From CAWHQZ01 sp963831645 (GTDB lineage: Bacteria; Pseudomonadota; Alphaproteobacteria; Rhizobiales; Aestuariivirgaceae): a stretch of DNA of 64,000 nt. The translations under genes were made by a program, and so were the position numbers. The notes under the pieces were generated by a model. The model saw only the letters and a program-made list of their open reading frames with translations. It did no database searches and was not told the DNA's origin. Positions 49,253 to 58,180 of the stretch are shown piece after piece. Position 1 is the stretch's first letter. Every line of letters begins with the position of its first letter. The stretch lies in NCBI GenBank assembly GCA_963831645.1, contig CAWHQZ010000034.1, forward strand, positions 154,473 to 218,472, written 5' to 3'.

Positions 49253-50125
49253 ACAGATGGGATGACGGCCCCGCGCCGCTTCAGCACCCTCGCCCGGATG
49301 AACTCGAAGTTCTCCGCGGTCGCCCATACGTGGTCCTCGTTCAGCCTCCACGTTGCCGCGTCGAGCGTGCCCACCTCGAGCCTCGCAAGGGCCGTTCCGG
49401 TCGCAAGACTGTAGGGCCGGACGCCCAAGCCGTCGAACGCCGCCCACAGCCCCGCCCAGTCCCACAACCGCGACCGGTCGAGGGCGCCTCCCGCCCGCGC
49501 GCCGCCGAGCGCCGGCACGTGCGCGAGCATGCTGATTTGCGCGCACGCCCCCCACGGGTTGAAACCGAGATAGCCCGGAAGCACCTCCCATCGCTCCTGC
49601 ACGTCGAGCCTCGCAGAAGGCATGAAGTCGAGCTTCGTTTCCGCCCATGCGGGCGTCGGCAGGGGAACGTACGTGGCAAGACGCGACCCCTGAAGGTCGA
49701 GCACCTCGACCCGAGGTGCTGCGTCGCTGCCGCCGCTCCACACTCTGATGGAACGACCGTGACTCGACGGCGACTGCACCGAGCCAGGGCGCGCCGTCGC
49801 GCAACAGTGCAACACTCACCCCCCAAAACGGCAGGCCGCCGGCAAAGTTGCGGCTGGCGTCGAGCCCGTCGGTCGCCAGCACGTGCGGACGCACCAACAG
49901 ATCCGAAAAGCCCGGCTTGTCGGCTTCTTCATCGACCTGGACCAGCCCCGGCAGCTCCCGGCGCAGCGCATCGCCGAGCGCCCGCATGCGCACGCTGTTG
50001 GCGAGATCGGTTTCGGTGATGACCCCGTCTTCGGCATTGGGCACGAGGTTCACCGAACCCGCCGCGACTGCGGCCGCCTCGGCCACGCCCGTCTTCATCA
50101 TTTCCAGAAGCTTGAGGGTGCTCAT
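49204..50125 (-). pseudogene. Inositol-monophosphatase-family protein, frameshifted
   Basis: Mg-dependent phosphatase relative. The first frame from 50125 has the metal motif as LATDGLDASRNFAGGLPFWG, a variant of DPIDGTxNF, preceded by VQVDEEADKP. After AVAVES an extra base (near 49757) shifts the frame; homology continues as GRSIRVWSGGSDAAP, GFNPWGACAQISMLAHV and DRSRLWDWAGLWAAFDGLG to 49204. Joined length about 306. The altered metal motif suggests a non-standard substrate. Divergent from kdsB with 21 bp between. Confidence 0.75.
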
Positions 50126-50146
50126 CTACTCGGATATCACGTGCCG

Positions 50147-50797
50147 ATGACGCTCGTCATTTTGCCGGCGCGGCTCAAGAGCGCAAGGCTCGCCAACAAG
50201 CCGATGCAGCTCATCGCCGGGGAGCCGCTGATCGTCCACTGCTGGCGCCGCGCGATCGAGGCCGATGTCGGGCCGGTCTGGGTCGCCGCCGATGCGCCGG
50301 CAATCGCCAAGGCGATCGAAAGGGCGGGCGGCAACGCGGTTCTGACGGGCGATGCCGACTGCGGCACGGATCGCGTCGCCATCGCCGCCGCTATTGTCGA
50401 TCCGGCAGGTGAACACCCGACGGTGATCAACCAGCAGGGCGATATGCCGTTCATCGATGCCGCGCATCTGAAGAGCTTCGCCGCCGCGCTCCCGGGCATG
50501 ACCGCCATGGCTACCGCCTATTGCGACCTCGGCGTGGTGCGCATCGCCGGCGGCGACTTTCATCGCGAAACCGTGCGCTCGCACGTCGGGCTTTACGCTT
50601 TTACGCGCGCCGCACTCGATCAGTTCAAACAATGGGGCCCTTCCTTGCGCGAGCGGGAGGAAAAGCTCGAGCAGCTGCGCGCAGTCGGCCGCCTCGACAT
50701 CCGCTTCGTCGCCTTTCCCTCGATGCCCATGGAAGTCAATACGCCTGAGGACCTGGCGCTCGCCAACAGCATCGCTGCGGCATTTCGGGCGAAGTAA
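50147..50797 (+). CDS. kdsB: 3-deoxy-manno-octulosonate cytidylyltransferase-like, short form
   Basis: Activates Kdo to CMP-Kdo for LPS. 216 residues from ATG 50147 (GTG 50141 is possible) against 248 in E. coli. N-terminal nucleotide motif VILPARLKSARLANKPM, then DCGTDR and NQQGDMPFI; the end is MEVNTPEDLALANSI. Missing is the central NPNxVKVV...ALYFSR..IP segment: residues jump from MATAYCD to a short stretch and SHVGLYAFTR. The frame is intact. Because kdsA and kdsD are adjacent I keep the call, but activity is uncertain. Confidence 0.78.
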   Translation: MTLVILPARLKSARLANKPMQLIAGEPLIVHCWRRAIEADVGPVWVAADAPAIAKAIERAGGNAVLTGDADCGTDRVAIAAAIVDPAGEHPTVINQQGDMPFIDAAHLKSFAAALPGMTAMATAYCDLGVVRIAGGDFHRETVRSHVGLYAFTRAALDQFKQWGPSLREREEKLEQLRAVGRLDIRFVAFPSMPMEVNTPEDLALANSIAAAFRAK

Positions 50798-50841
50798 CAA
50801 CCGCCGGGCGCCAATCGTCGTGAATCACTTGCGCTGATCTG

Positions 50842-51687
50842 TCACTCGGCCTTGGCGAGACGGTCGAACTCCATGAGCTTGCGCACGAGGCCTTCGAGCG
50901 CATCGAGCGCGATCATGTTGGGGCCGTCGGAGGGCGCCCGGTCGGGATTCTGATGGGTTTCGATGAACACCGCGGCCACACCGACCGCCACCGCGGCGGT
51001 GGCCAGCACCGGCACCATGGCCCGCTCGCCGCCGGAGGCCGCGCCGCGCCCGCCCGGCTGCTGCACCGAATGGGTGGCATCGAAAATGACCGGGGCGCCC
51101 GCCTGCTTCAGCACCGGCAGGGCGCGCATGTCGGAGACTAGCGTGTTGTAGCCGAAGGACGTGCCGCGCTCGGTCACCAGCACGTTGGCGTTGCCGCTGG
51201 CGGTGATCTTGTCGATCACGTGGCCCATGTCCCACGGAGCGAGGAACTGTCCTTTCTTCACGTTGACGGCGCGGCCCGTCCTGGCGGCTGCAGAGATGAG
51301 GTCGGTCTGCCGGCAGAGGAAGGCGGGTATCTGCAGCACGTCGGCCACTTCCGCGACTTCGCGGCACTGGCCGGCATCGTGCACGTCGGTCAGGACCGGC
51401 AGGCCGAGCTCGCGCTTGAGATCGGCGAGCACCGGCAATCCCGCTTGCAGGCCGACGCCGCGCTCTGCGTTGAGACTGGTGCGGTTGGCCTTGTCGAACG
51501 AGGTCTTGTAGATGAGTCCGATGCCGAGCCCTTCGGCCAGCGCCTTCAGCCGTCCGGCCATCATGAAGGCATGATCGCGGCTCTCGAGCTGGCAGGGCCC
51601 GGCGATGAGCGCCAGCGGCAGATGATTGCCCATCCTGACCCCGCCGACCTCGACCACCGCATTCGGCCTGACGCTCTGCGGCTTCAT
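50842..51687 (-). CDS. kdsA: 3-deoxy-8-phosphooctulonate synthase
   Basis: Condenses PEP with arabinose 5-phosphate to Kdo-8-phosphate. 281 residues from ATG 51687, overlapping the kdsD stop (ATGA). LIAGPCQLESRDHA has Cys32 where metal-dependent enzymes (Aquifex) have Cys and E. coli has Asn, so this is the metal-dependent class. Other marks: YKTSFDKANRTS, TDVHDAGQC, CRQTDLI, VKKGQFLAPWDM. Convergent with kdsB, 44 bp between stops. Confidence 0.95.
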   Translation of the reverse strand: MKPQSVRPNAVVEVGGVRMGNHLPLALIAGPCQLESRDHAFMMAGRLKALAEGLGIGLIYKTSFDKANRTSLNAERGVGLQAGLPVLADLKRELGLPVLTDVHDAGQCREVAEVADVLQIPAFLCRQTDLISAAARTGRAVNVKKGQFLAPWDMGHVIDKITASGNANVLVTERGTSFGYNTLVSDMRALPVLKQAGAPVIFDATHSVQQPGGRGAASGGERAMVPVLATAAVAVGVAAVFIETHQNPDRAPSDGPNMIALDALEGLVRKLMEFDRLAKAE

Positions 51688-52682
51688 GCGATGCCGAGGC
51701 GCAGAAGATCGTGGATGTGAACCACGCCGACCGCCTTGCCCGCCTCGATGACGAACAGGCTGGTGATCTTGGCGGTGTTCATGACGTTGAGCGCTTCCTG
51801 GGCGAGCTCGTCGGGCGCAATCGTCCGGGGGTTCGGGGTCATGACGTCGCCAGCGGTGCGGCCGAGGAGATCGGGGCTCATGTGACGGCGCAGGTCGCCG
51901 TCGGTGATGATGCCGCTGAGCGCGCCGCCGCGATCGAGCACGCCCAGGCAGCCGAGGCTCTTGGCGGTCATGACCAGCAGGGCCTGCGACATGGGCGTCC
52001 GTTCCTCGCATAAGGGAACCGCCTCGCCGCCGTGCATGATTTCCCGGACATGGGTCAGGGCGGCGCCGAGCTTGCCGCCGGGGTGAAGGTCCTTGAAGCG
52101 GCGCGCATCGAAACCCTTGTCCTCGAGCAGGCTCATCGCGATCGCATCGCCGAGCGCCAGCTGCATGGTCGTCGAGGAGGTCGGCGCCAGCCCGATCGAA
52201 CAGGCCTCCTCGGCCCGCGGCATGCACAACACGATATCGGAGGCCTGGGCGAGGCTGCTTCCGCTCCGGGCGGTCATGGCGATGACCGGGATGCCGAAGC
52301 GGCGCGAGTAGCTGAGGAGGTTCTTGAGCTCCGGGGATTCGCCGGAGTTGGACAGGACCAGCAGCACGTCTTCGGGAGTGATCATGCCGAGGTCGCCGTG
52401 GCTCGCCTCGGCCGGGTGCACGAAATAGGCGGGGGTGCCGGTCGAAGCGAGCGTGGCGGCGATCTTGCGCGCGATATGGCCGCTCTTGCCGATGCCGGAC
52501 AGGATCGTGCGGCCGCGTGCGGCGCCGATGAGGTCGATGGCGCGGGCGAGCGCCCTGCCGAGCTCGCCGTCGAGCTCGGCGATGAGGAGATCGAGGGCGG
52601 CGCGTTCGATCCCCAGCGCGCGCCGCGCCGCGGCGATGAGCGCGTCGGGGCGGACTTCGGGCTTCAGAGCCGGCTTGGACAC
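51684..52682 (-). CDS. kdsD: Arabinose-5-phosphate isomerase (KdsD/KpsF)
   Basis: Converts ribulose 5-phosphate to arabinose 5-phosphate, first step of Kdo synthesis. SIS domain (GRTILSGIGKSGHIARKIA, FVHPAEASHGDLGM, LSNSGESPELKNLL) followed by two CBS domains to the end. I chose the GTG at 52682 (332 residues, near the usual 328); ATG 52733 would add 17 unconserved residues. Translationally coupled to kdsA. Confidence 0.93.
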   Translation of the reverse strand: MSKPALKPEVRPDALIAAARRALGIERAALDLLIAELDGELGRALARAIDLIGAARGRTILSGIGKSGHIARKIAATLASTGTPAYFVHPAEASHGDLGMITPEDVLLVLSNSGESPELKNLLSYSRRFGIPVIAMTARSGSSLAQASDIVLCMPRAEEACSIGLAPTSSTTMQLALGDAIAMSLLEDKGFDARRFKDLHPGGKLGAALTHVREIMHGGEAVPLCEERTPMSQALLVMTAKSLGCLGVLDRGGALSGIITDGDLRRHMSPDLLGRTAGDVMTPNPRTIAPDELAQEALNVMNTAKITSLFVIEAGKAVGVVHIHDLLRLGIA

Positions 52683-52739
52683 CCGCGCTTGATAGCCTGT
52701 AGGCGCCGCCCTGAAAAGGGCGGGTGCGGCCAACCCTCA

Positions 52740-52890
52740 GCTTGCCGCCGTCAGGAAAGTGGAAGGTCACCCACGGCGGGTTTTCCTCCCAGCCGTAAAA
52801 ATGTCCGATAAACTCCACATAATTCGGATCGTGCAGATACCTGACCGGCACCATATAGCCATGCTGATGGTACCCACTGACGACATGCAT
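52740..52890 (-). other. Possible small ORF before kdsD
   Basis: Reads VVSGYHQHGYMVPVRYLHDP then FIGHFYGWEENPPWVTFHF and DGGKL, which looks protein-like, but the frame runs on through kdsD without a stop near the end of the plausible part. Either a broken small gene or chance. Start ATG 52890. Confidence 0.3.
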
Positions 52891-52896
52891 CGGGCA

Positions 52897-53049
52897 TCAC
52901 GGCTTGGCCGGAACGCTGACCTCGAGGCAGTCCATCTTGACCGTGTAGTTGTCCGGGACCAGAGCCATCGCGAGTATCTCCGCGCCCCTGGCTACGCACG
53001 TGTCCTTGGCGTCAAACATGTCGAAAGCGAGACATATTGGATGCGCCAT
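52897..53049 (-). CDS. Possible small ORF, 50 residues
   Basis: ATG 53049, product with MAHPICLAFDMFDAKDTCVA and ending VSVPAKP, 6 bp before the ORF at 52890. Weak ribosome binding site. Unrecognised. Confidence 0.3.
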   Translation of the reverse strand: MAHPICLAFDMFDAKDTCVARGAEILAMALVPDNYTVKMDCLEVSVPAKP

Positions 53050-53156
53050 CCGGTCGCCGTCTCTTCCACGCCACCCAGAGGTATGGGCTCGCAATCGAGA
53101 CTTGAGCAGCAGTCGCGCGGATATTCCCACCGCGTGCACAGATTGCGAATCAGAGA

Positions 53157-53425
53157 TCAAAGAGGCGGCCGTTCGCCAGCCCTCTTGAGAAAGGCCCGCA
53201 CCGCGGGGAATACCTCAGCCAATTCCATGAGGCGCTCCAGCGTGCCCGAGATCCCACGCTCGCCGCTCTCCCACCGGCGAACCACGCGACCGTTGGCAAC
53301 ACCCACAGCACGAGCAAACCCTCCACGGTGAGGCCAAGGAGAGTCTTGCGCGCGCGGCGTAGTTCAGCAGGGGTCAACCGCCGAACCTTTCCTCGACCGG
53401 CTGCAAAGAGCCTGTCGATCGTCAT
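53157..53425 (-). pseudogene. XRE-type helix-turn-helix protein, frameshifted
   Basis: Start MTIDRLFAAGRGKVRRLTPA and LRRARKTLLGLTVEG, then one base is missing near 53322; continuing in the next frame gives FARAVGVANGRVVRRWESGE and RGISGTLERLMELAEVF, stop at 53157. The spliced product (about 89 residues) is a clean Cro/CI-type helix-turn-helix with the RRWESGxRxISG signature. Typical of accessory DNA. Confidence 0.65.
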
Positions 53426-53590
53426 GCCGCGGACCCTCATCATCATCTTTGGTCGAGGATTGTGACAGCGGCCATGACGGCACCGATGATGCACGATGTC
53501 GGATCGGCCGAAACGGGCCTGCAGCGCTCGCCAAAAGGGCACAGGGCCGCTATTCTATACACAGGGGGTAGAGAGAGGAGAGCTGGCGTC

Positions 53591-54011
53591 ATGGACCCCA
53601 AAGAACTGGCGGCATATCTCAAGAAAAAGCAGGATGAGGCGGCGAGCAAAGGCGATGCCACTGCGCGGTGGGAAAAGGGACAGCGGGAGGAATTGCAGGA
53701 GCGAACGGAGAAGGGAAAAAGCGCTCTCAAAAATTCTGTTATCCCTTATCTGCGACGCGTACAGGCCGCTATGCCGCAGGGGCAATTCAGTCTTTCGCCA
53801 TCAGGCGATGGCGTGAATTCTCCTCGTCCATGGCGGTTCCTCTTATTCAATCGAGGTTCCTTTCGACAATGTCCTGATAAGAAGGATTCATCCTGATCCC
53901 AGAAGAACGGAAAGTCTCAACGACAAACTCGGCGTAAGAAATATTTCTGATTTGACTGAGGCAAAGCTTGGCGAATTGGTCAAGATAGCAATCGATGAAT
54001 TATTCGCTTGA
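53591..54011 (+). pseudogene. Small conserved hypothetical protein, frameshifted
   Basis: From ATG 53591: MDPKELAAYLKKKQDEAASK, then KSALKNSVIPYLRRVQAAMP. After SPRPW an extra base (near 53840) shifts the frame; the rest reads SSYSIEVPFDNVLIRRIHP, DPRRTESLNDKLGVRN and LGELVKIAIDELF to TGA at 54011. About 139 residues, charged and helical at the N-terminus. I recognise it only as a recurrent short hypothetical. Confidence 0.5.
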
Positions 54012-54180
54012 TGGGCTTCGCCCACTGAGGATAACCGACGACACGGCGGCAGCAGATAGCTTCCGGGGGTCAGTCTGCTGCAACTGATCGAAGAGCTGAC
54101 GCCATATCTCATCGTGTGGCGCGGCTACTTCAAGAGAACCACCTGACTTCGTCATTGGGGAATGCCGGAGAGGAGGTGGG

Positions 54181-54293
54181 GTCGAGCAGCTGGGCCGGCC
54201 CGTTATCAAGGCGTTCAACAACATCCATGCTCGACACCTTCTGGAGTTGGGTCGGCCTGCAGGCGCGCTCGGGCACATCGCCCTTCGCGATGC
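54181..54293 (+). pseudogene. Remnant of an NADPH-dependent F420-reductase-like oxidoreductase
   Basis: A 37-codon open stretch reads VEQLGRPVIKAFNNIHARHL, then LELGRPAGALGHIAL, matching the central part of NAD(P)-binding F420-reductase-like proteins (LGRPVVKAFNNIYA..). Nothing before or after it matches, so it is a scrap. The remainder of 54012-54585 shows no gene. Confidence 0.5.
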
Positions 54294-54585
54294 CCTGCAT
54301 GGCCTCTGCGTCCCTGGAATAGTGCCTCTGGTGCGGCTGAGCAATTTTGATCAGCTTCCAGCTGAACAAACGAGTATTGTTAGAGCAAGAGACACCCGCC
54401 GTCCCCCCGAACACCCGCGGGTGTCGAGAAAACAGCCCCGGCCGGTATCCCCTCCCGCGCCGGGGCTTTCATTGTCCCGCAAACAATGCAACGGGAGTTT
54501 TCATTGCACTCAGCCTGGGCGGCACCGACGGCCGCCATGCCAGCAATTGCAGCGATCCAGAGTTCCGAGCAAAACGGGAACCCGG

Positions 54586-54942
54586 TTACTTGCACGAGCC
54601 GAAGCTGATCAGGACCTGCGTTTCGATCGTGGCCACCTCCACGAAGCCTGATCCATCATTGCTAAGCTTTGCCAACATGCCTCGGCCAGGTACGTCGATC
54701 ACGGCAAAGGCTCCTGACTCGGAGAGCCGTACATCAAATGTATCGCATCCCTTGGAGTCGCATCGCGAATACGTCTGCCGGGTCAAGTCGAGCTTCACCA
54801 CGATGTCGTTGTGGACCTGACCGCACCCACGACTGCTATCACAGACGTACTTTTCCGAGATCACGCACTCGAAAACCTTAGCCTCGGCTGCCGTGCCGAC
54901 GAGCGCAGCCAAGGCGATAGCGACTAAACGCAGTTGGATCAT
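54586..54942 (-). CDS. Small secreted cysteine-containing protein
   Basis: 118 residues from ATG 54942; signal peptide MIQLRLVAIALAALVGTAAEA. Mature part KVFECVISEKYVCDSSRGCG, then LTRQTYSRCDSKGCDTFDV, has six cysteines that could form disulfides. Recurrent secreted hypothetical in alphaproteobacteria; function unknown. Intact and divergent from the AI-2E gene. Confidence 0.6.
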   Translation of the reverse strand: MIQLRLVAIALAALVGTAAEAKVFECVISEKYVCDSSRGCGQVHNDIVVKLDLTRQTYSRCDSKGCDTFDVRLSESGAFAVIDVPGRGMLAKLSNDGSGFVEVATIETQVLISFGSCK

Positions 54943-55083
54943 CGTTCCCAGTGTAGCCTCATGATGGCTCGCAACGTTAGGCGGCCTCGCTATGTTTGTC
55001 AGCCGGGAATCTCGCTTTCCTCGCTCCCCACCCCGCTTGTGCAGGGACTTGACGACCCAGGTCGCATCGGGACTGATTTGGTA

Positions 55084-55875
55084 ATGCTACCCCTCGGCAA
55101 GCCAATCGAACAGATCCTGGGAATCGGTGCCCTGCTTCTGCTGGCGATCGGTTGCGCCGTAGTGCTCCGGCCCTTTCTGTCAGCCCTGCTGTGGGCGGCG
55201 GTCATATGCTTCTCCACGTGGCCCATCTACAGGTGGAGCGAGCGGGTCCTCGGCGGTCGCAGGGGGCTGGCAGCCGCCCTGATGACATTGCTGGTCGCCC
55301 TCGTCCTGGTCGCACCGTTCACCATCATCGTGGTGACACTAGCAGACAGCGTAAGCGGCTTGATCACGGCGGCGACGCGCGTTCTCGAGCAGGGCCCGCC
55401 GGCGCCACCGCGTTGGGTCGCGGGGCTCCCAGTGGTTGGCGAGAGCCTCGCTGCTTATTGGCAGAGCGTGGCCCACAACGCACCCGCCTTCATCATTGAG
55501 CTAAAGAGGCTGATCGGCCCGGCCGCCGACATCGCCGTAGCCAGCGGGGCAGTGCTCGGCGTCGCCCTTCTCGAACTCGGTCTGAGTGTATTTATCGCTT
55601 TTTTCTTCTAGCGCCACGGCCGGCAAATGGCAGACTACGTGCACAAAATCGCCGAACGATTCGCCGGACCGCGCGCCCGGCGCCTGCTCACGGTTGTGGG
55701 CGAGACCGTGAAGGGCGTCCTTTACGGCTTGATCGGCACGGCGCTCGCCCAGGCCCTCCTGGCAGCCATTGGTTTCTGGATCACCGGTGTGCCTCAAGCG
55801 CTATTGCTCGGCTTCCTTATGTTTGTCCTGTCGTTCGTGCCGGTGGGCCCGCCGCTTTTGTGGGGCTCGGTGGCG
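55084..55875 (+). pseudogene. AI-2E/PerM-family transporter, nonsense codon and 3' truncation
   Basis: Membrane protein of the AI-2E transporter family: LGIGALLLLAIGCAVVLRPF and LWAAVICFSTWPIYRW. At 55609-55611 TAG interrupts the frame (VFIAFFF stop RHGRQMADY) where the family has tyrosine; the same frame continues as VHKIAERFAGPRARRLLTVV and GVPQALLLGFLMFVLSFVP. Homology ends after GPPLLWG near 55875, where unrelated sequence begins; the last quarter is gone. True pseudogene. Confidence 0.75.
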
Positions 55876-55901
55876 CTGTGCGCTCGCCGCTTCGCCGCAA
55901 G

Positions 55902-56099
55902 TCAGAGCCGCTGCCGCTTGTCCCTGATCTCTTCACTCAGCTCGGAAATGGCGGCCGCGATTGAGCGCAAAGCCGCCGCTGTCTCAGCGGCAGCGATAAC
56001 GTTGGCTTCTTCAAGCGATAGGTCTGGCTTGCCATTGCGGCTGCGCCAACCGAGAAAGCCAGAATTATCGTCCAAGGTAAAACTAACGGAAACGGGCAT
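55902..56099 (-). CDS. Small hypothetical protein, 65 residues
   Basis: ATG 56099 preceded by GGAGGAAAGT, a strong ribosome binding site. Product VSVSFTLDDNSGFLGWRSRN then an alanine-rich helix ending ISELSEEIRDKRQRL. Unrecognised. It abuts the truncation point of the AI-2E gene. Confidence 0.5.
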   Translation of the reverse strand: MPVSVSFTLDDNSGFLGWRSRNGKPDLSLEEANVIAAAETAAALRSIAAAISELSEEIRDKRQRL

Positions 56100-56239
56100 A
56101 CTTTCCTCCGATCATTTGGCAAATACGTTGGTTAGGTCACTCCGTTTTGAAGCTCGCTAAGCCTTACCACCTTCTCGATTTCTACTTCCGACGCGCCACG
56201 CCTGGTTGGGCGTCTTCGCCTTTGGTCCTTGGGGATAAC

Positions 56240-56422
56240 TTATCGAACCTTATCGAACTTGAGCCAAACGTCATCATCAAGCAGCGATACTTCTGTGTGC
56301 TGCCGATGGAACTCCTTCAAAGCCATCTTAGAGTATTCGGCGAAACTTAATCCCACTTCCGTATAATACTCAGCTCGAAAAATTGACCTGCCGTTTCGCT
56401 CAACGCGCATCTCAATCCGCAT
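56240..56422 (-). CDS. Small hypothetical protein, about 60 residues
   Basis: ATG 56422 (56434 is alternative). Product MRIEMRVERNGRSIFRAEYY, then FAEYSKMALKEFHRQH and DDDVWLKFDKVR looks protein-like, but no family is evident and the ribosome binding site is weak. Confidence 0.4.
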   Translation of the reverse strand: MRIEMRVERNGRSIFRAEYYTEVGLSFAEYSKMALKEFHRQHTEVSLLDDDVWLKFDKVR

Positions 56423-56623
56423 ACCGCGCCTCATGCTTTGTGCAATAGAGATAGGAGGCCGCCGCTGGAACTCGATAGGGTGTCAGCCGTCAAGTTTCAT
56501 ACCCGTTGAGCCACGCGCGGGTTTTTGCATTTTCAGGAAACGGAGGCATCGCGTAGCTTCGCGCTACGGCACCGGGACCCGGAGTTTTGCCTTTTTGCTA
56601 TCGCCCGAGTGAAAGGAGCTTTG

Positions 56624-56851
56624 ATGACTCTGTCCCCACCGATCACTGTGCTGGCCATCGTGATTGCTGCGATGGCCGGCACGGCTTTGCTTGCTCCACC
56701 GCCCAGCAAGAAGCTTACTCAAGTATGCGTGGAACTACCGACCGGCAGCTACGAGAAGCTCGCTCTTCGAACCCGGGACAAGGTCCGCACGGACGGCAGC
56801 CCGCAGACGGTGCGAGGCCTTATCGAAGAACTCGTGACCAATCTTGAATAG
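56624..56851 (+). CDS. Small hypothetical protein with N-terminal membrane helix
   Basis: 75 residues from ATG 56624 with GAAAGGAGC upstream. Helix ITVLAIVIAAMAGTALLA, then VCVELPTGSYEKLALRTRDK and RGLIEELVTNLE, reminiscent of a short ribbon-helix-helix-like segment. Unrecognised. Confidence 0.5.
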   Translation: MTLSPPITVLAIVIAAMAGTALLAPPPSKKLTQVCVELPTGSYEKLALRTRDKVRTDGSPQTVRGLIEELVTNLE

Positions 56852-56965
56852 AAGGACCCGCCCGCGCATAGGGTTCTGAAGCGTGCGCGTCTCTGGCGAT
56901 GTCATCAGGAGGCTGCTTCTCTTACTCCGCACATCTCGGATCAGACGGCGCTCATGAAAAACGAA

Positions 56966-56988
56966 AGCGCCCCAAAACCTGGGGCGCT
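56966..56988 (-). terminator. Rho-independent terminator of the hsp20 gene
   Basis: Perfect 8-bp stem AGCGCCCC/GGGGCGCT with a 7-nt loop; on the minus strand it is followed by TTTCGTTTTTC. It lies 29 bp after the Hsp20 stop. Confidence 0.75.
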
Positions 56989-57016
56989 CCCTTAATTTCG
57001 TCGGCGGGCAGGAGCC

Positions 57017-57493
57017 TCAGGCAGCGACCTTTGTCGGCTTGACCTCGAGGACCTTACGAGTGCTCATGATCGGGATCACCCGTGGTTTCATCACCTCCGG
57101 GATCTCGCGCACGAGGTCGACGTGCAGGAGTCCGTTCTCCAAGCTCGCACCCATGACTTCAACATGGTCTGCCAGCTGAAAGCTGCGCTCGAAGTTCCGC
57201 GCGGCGGCGATGCCCCGGTACAGCAAGTCGCCGGTCGTCTCCTCGTCGTTCGTCTGCTTCTCGCCGCGGATTGTCAGCGTGTTCTCCTTCGCCTCGATTG
57301 AGAGATCAGCGTCGGTGAAGCCGGCGACAGCGACCCAGATGCGATAGGCGTTCTCGCCGGTTCGCTCGATATCGTATGGGGGATAGCTCGGCGCTTCGAC
57401 TTCTGCCCAAGCGTTGCACCGCAGCAAAACGACGAGACGTGCCAATTGGTGCCATTTTTTCGATTCTGAACGATGGCGCTGGCCCAGCGTCAC
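57017..57493 (-). CDS. Hsp20/IbpA-type small heat-shock protein
   Basis: ATP-independent chaperone that holds unfolded proteins. Alpha-crystallin domain at about 40-130: YDIERTGENAYRIWVAVAGF, IEAKENTLTIRGEKQ and the dimer-groove strand VMGASLENGLLHVDLVREIP; C-terminal motif VIPIM is I-x-I/V-like. The first about 30 residues from the GTG at 57493 do not look like the usual N-terminus (no xxLFRSTVGFD-like stretch), so the start is uncertain or the N-terminus is damaged. Confidence 0.8.
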   Translation of the reverse strand: MTLGQRHRSESKKWHQLARLVVLLRCNAWAEVEAPSYPPYDIERTGENAYRIWVAVAGFTDADLSIEAKENTLTIRGEKQTNDEETTGDLLYRGIAAARNFERSFQLADHVEVMGASLENGLLHVDLVREIPEVMKPRVIPIMSTRKVLEVKPTKVAA

Positions 57494-57614
57494 GAGGGGG
57501 TCCAGACCGAAACTTATCGCTCATCGATTTCAGAATTTTCTTAGAATGCCAACGATGCTATATTTTAGCCCGTGTTCCTCAGTGTAAATGGAGGTCAACC
57601 AAAGAGGTCCTGCT

Positions 57615-57757
57615 ATGAACAAGGCAAAGCCACCGTTCGATCCCAAGGTCTTTCTCGCCAAGGCAGACGGGGGGAGGACCATCGCCAAATATCCAGTGAA
57701 TTCAAATCGTGTTCTCACAAGGAGATCTGGCAAATTTTGTCTTCTACATTCGCCATG
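57615..57757 (+). pseudogene. N-terminal remnant of a Crp/Fnr regulator
   Basis: ATG 57615 begins NKAKPPFDPKVFLAKADGGR and TIAKY; then, in another frame, VFSQGDLANFVFYIRHDG, the start of the cNMP-binding domain in Crp/Fnr regulators common in Hyphomicrobiales. It is cut at about 57757, where a transposase fragment begins. Confidence 0.65.
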
Positions 57758-58173
57758 ATGGGCGTGCTCGATTGGCTCGGCCGCAGGCTGATCGTCACGA
57801 CATCCCGAACCAAGCGCAGCACCGACTTCATTGCGTTGCTGCAAGCCATCGATCTTGCGTACGGCGCCAAGCCCGGGGTACGGATCAAACCCGTTGTCAT
57901 CGTGCTCGACAACGGACCGATCCACGTCAGCAAGGCGACGCTGGCGGCGCTCGCAGCCCGCGCCCACTGGCTGACCGTCGAATGGCTGCCGAAGTATGCG
58001 CCCGAGCTCAACGACATTGAAGTCGTATGGCATCGGTGAAGGTCTGGTGGGCGAGGTGATGAGCTTTCAAGTCATGTGCCGAAACCCTCGATGCTGCCAT
58101 CCACCACGCCGTGGCGGCCTTGAACTCAGAGCGAAATCGCGATCTGTTGGGCAACCAGAGAATCTCTGCTTAG
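57757..58173 (+). mobile_element. IS630-family transposase fragment with internal micro-inversion
   Basis: Distal half of a DDE transposase: GVLDWLGRRLIVTTSRTKRS, VVIVLDNGPIHVSKATLAAL (Asp) and LPKYAPELNDIEVVWH (Glu). From 58031 to 58076 the sequence is inverted: its reverse complement reads HDLKAHHLAHQTFTD, the expected continuation. Normal order resumes at ETLDAAIHHAVAALNSERNR to TAG at 58171-58173. The N-terminal half and element ends are absent. Confidence 0.75.
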
Positions 58174-58180
58174 CCAACGC

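Noticed and set aside
50842..52890. 682-codon frame that would fuse an upstream ORF to KdsA
   Set aside because: It crosses kdsD out of frame; KdsA starts at 51687 by family length and ATGA overlap.
54411..54424. Palindrome ACACCCGCGGGTGT
   Set aside because: No T-run on either side and no gene ends here; not called as terminator or operator.
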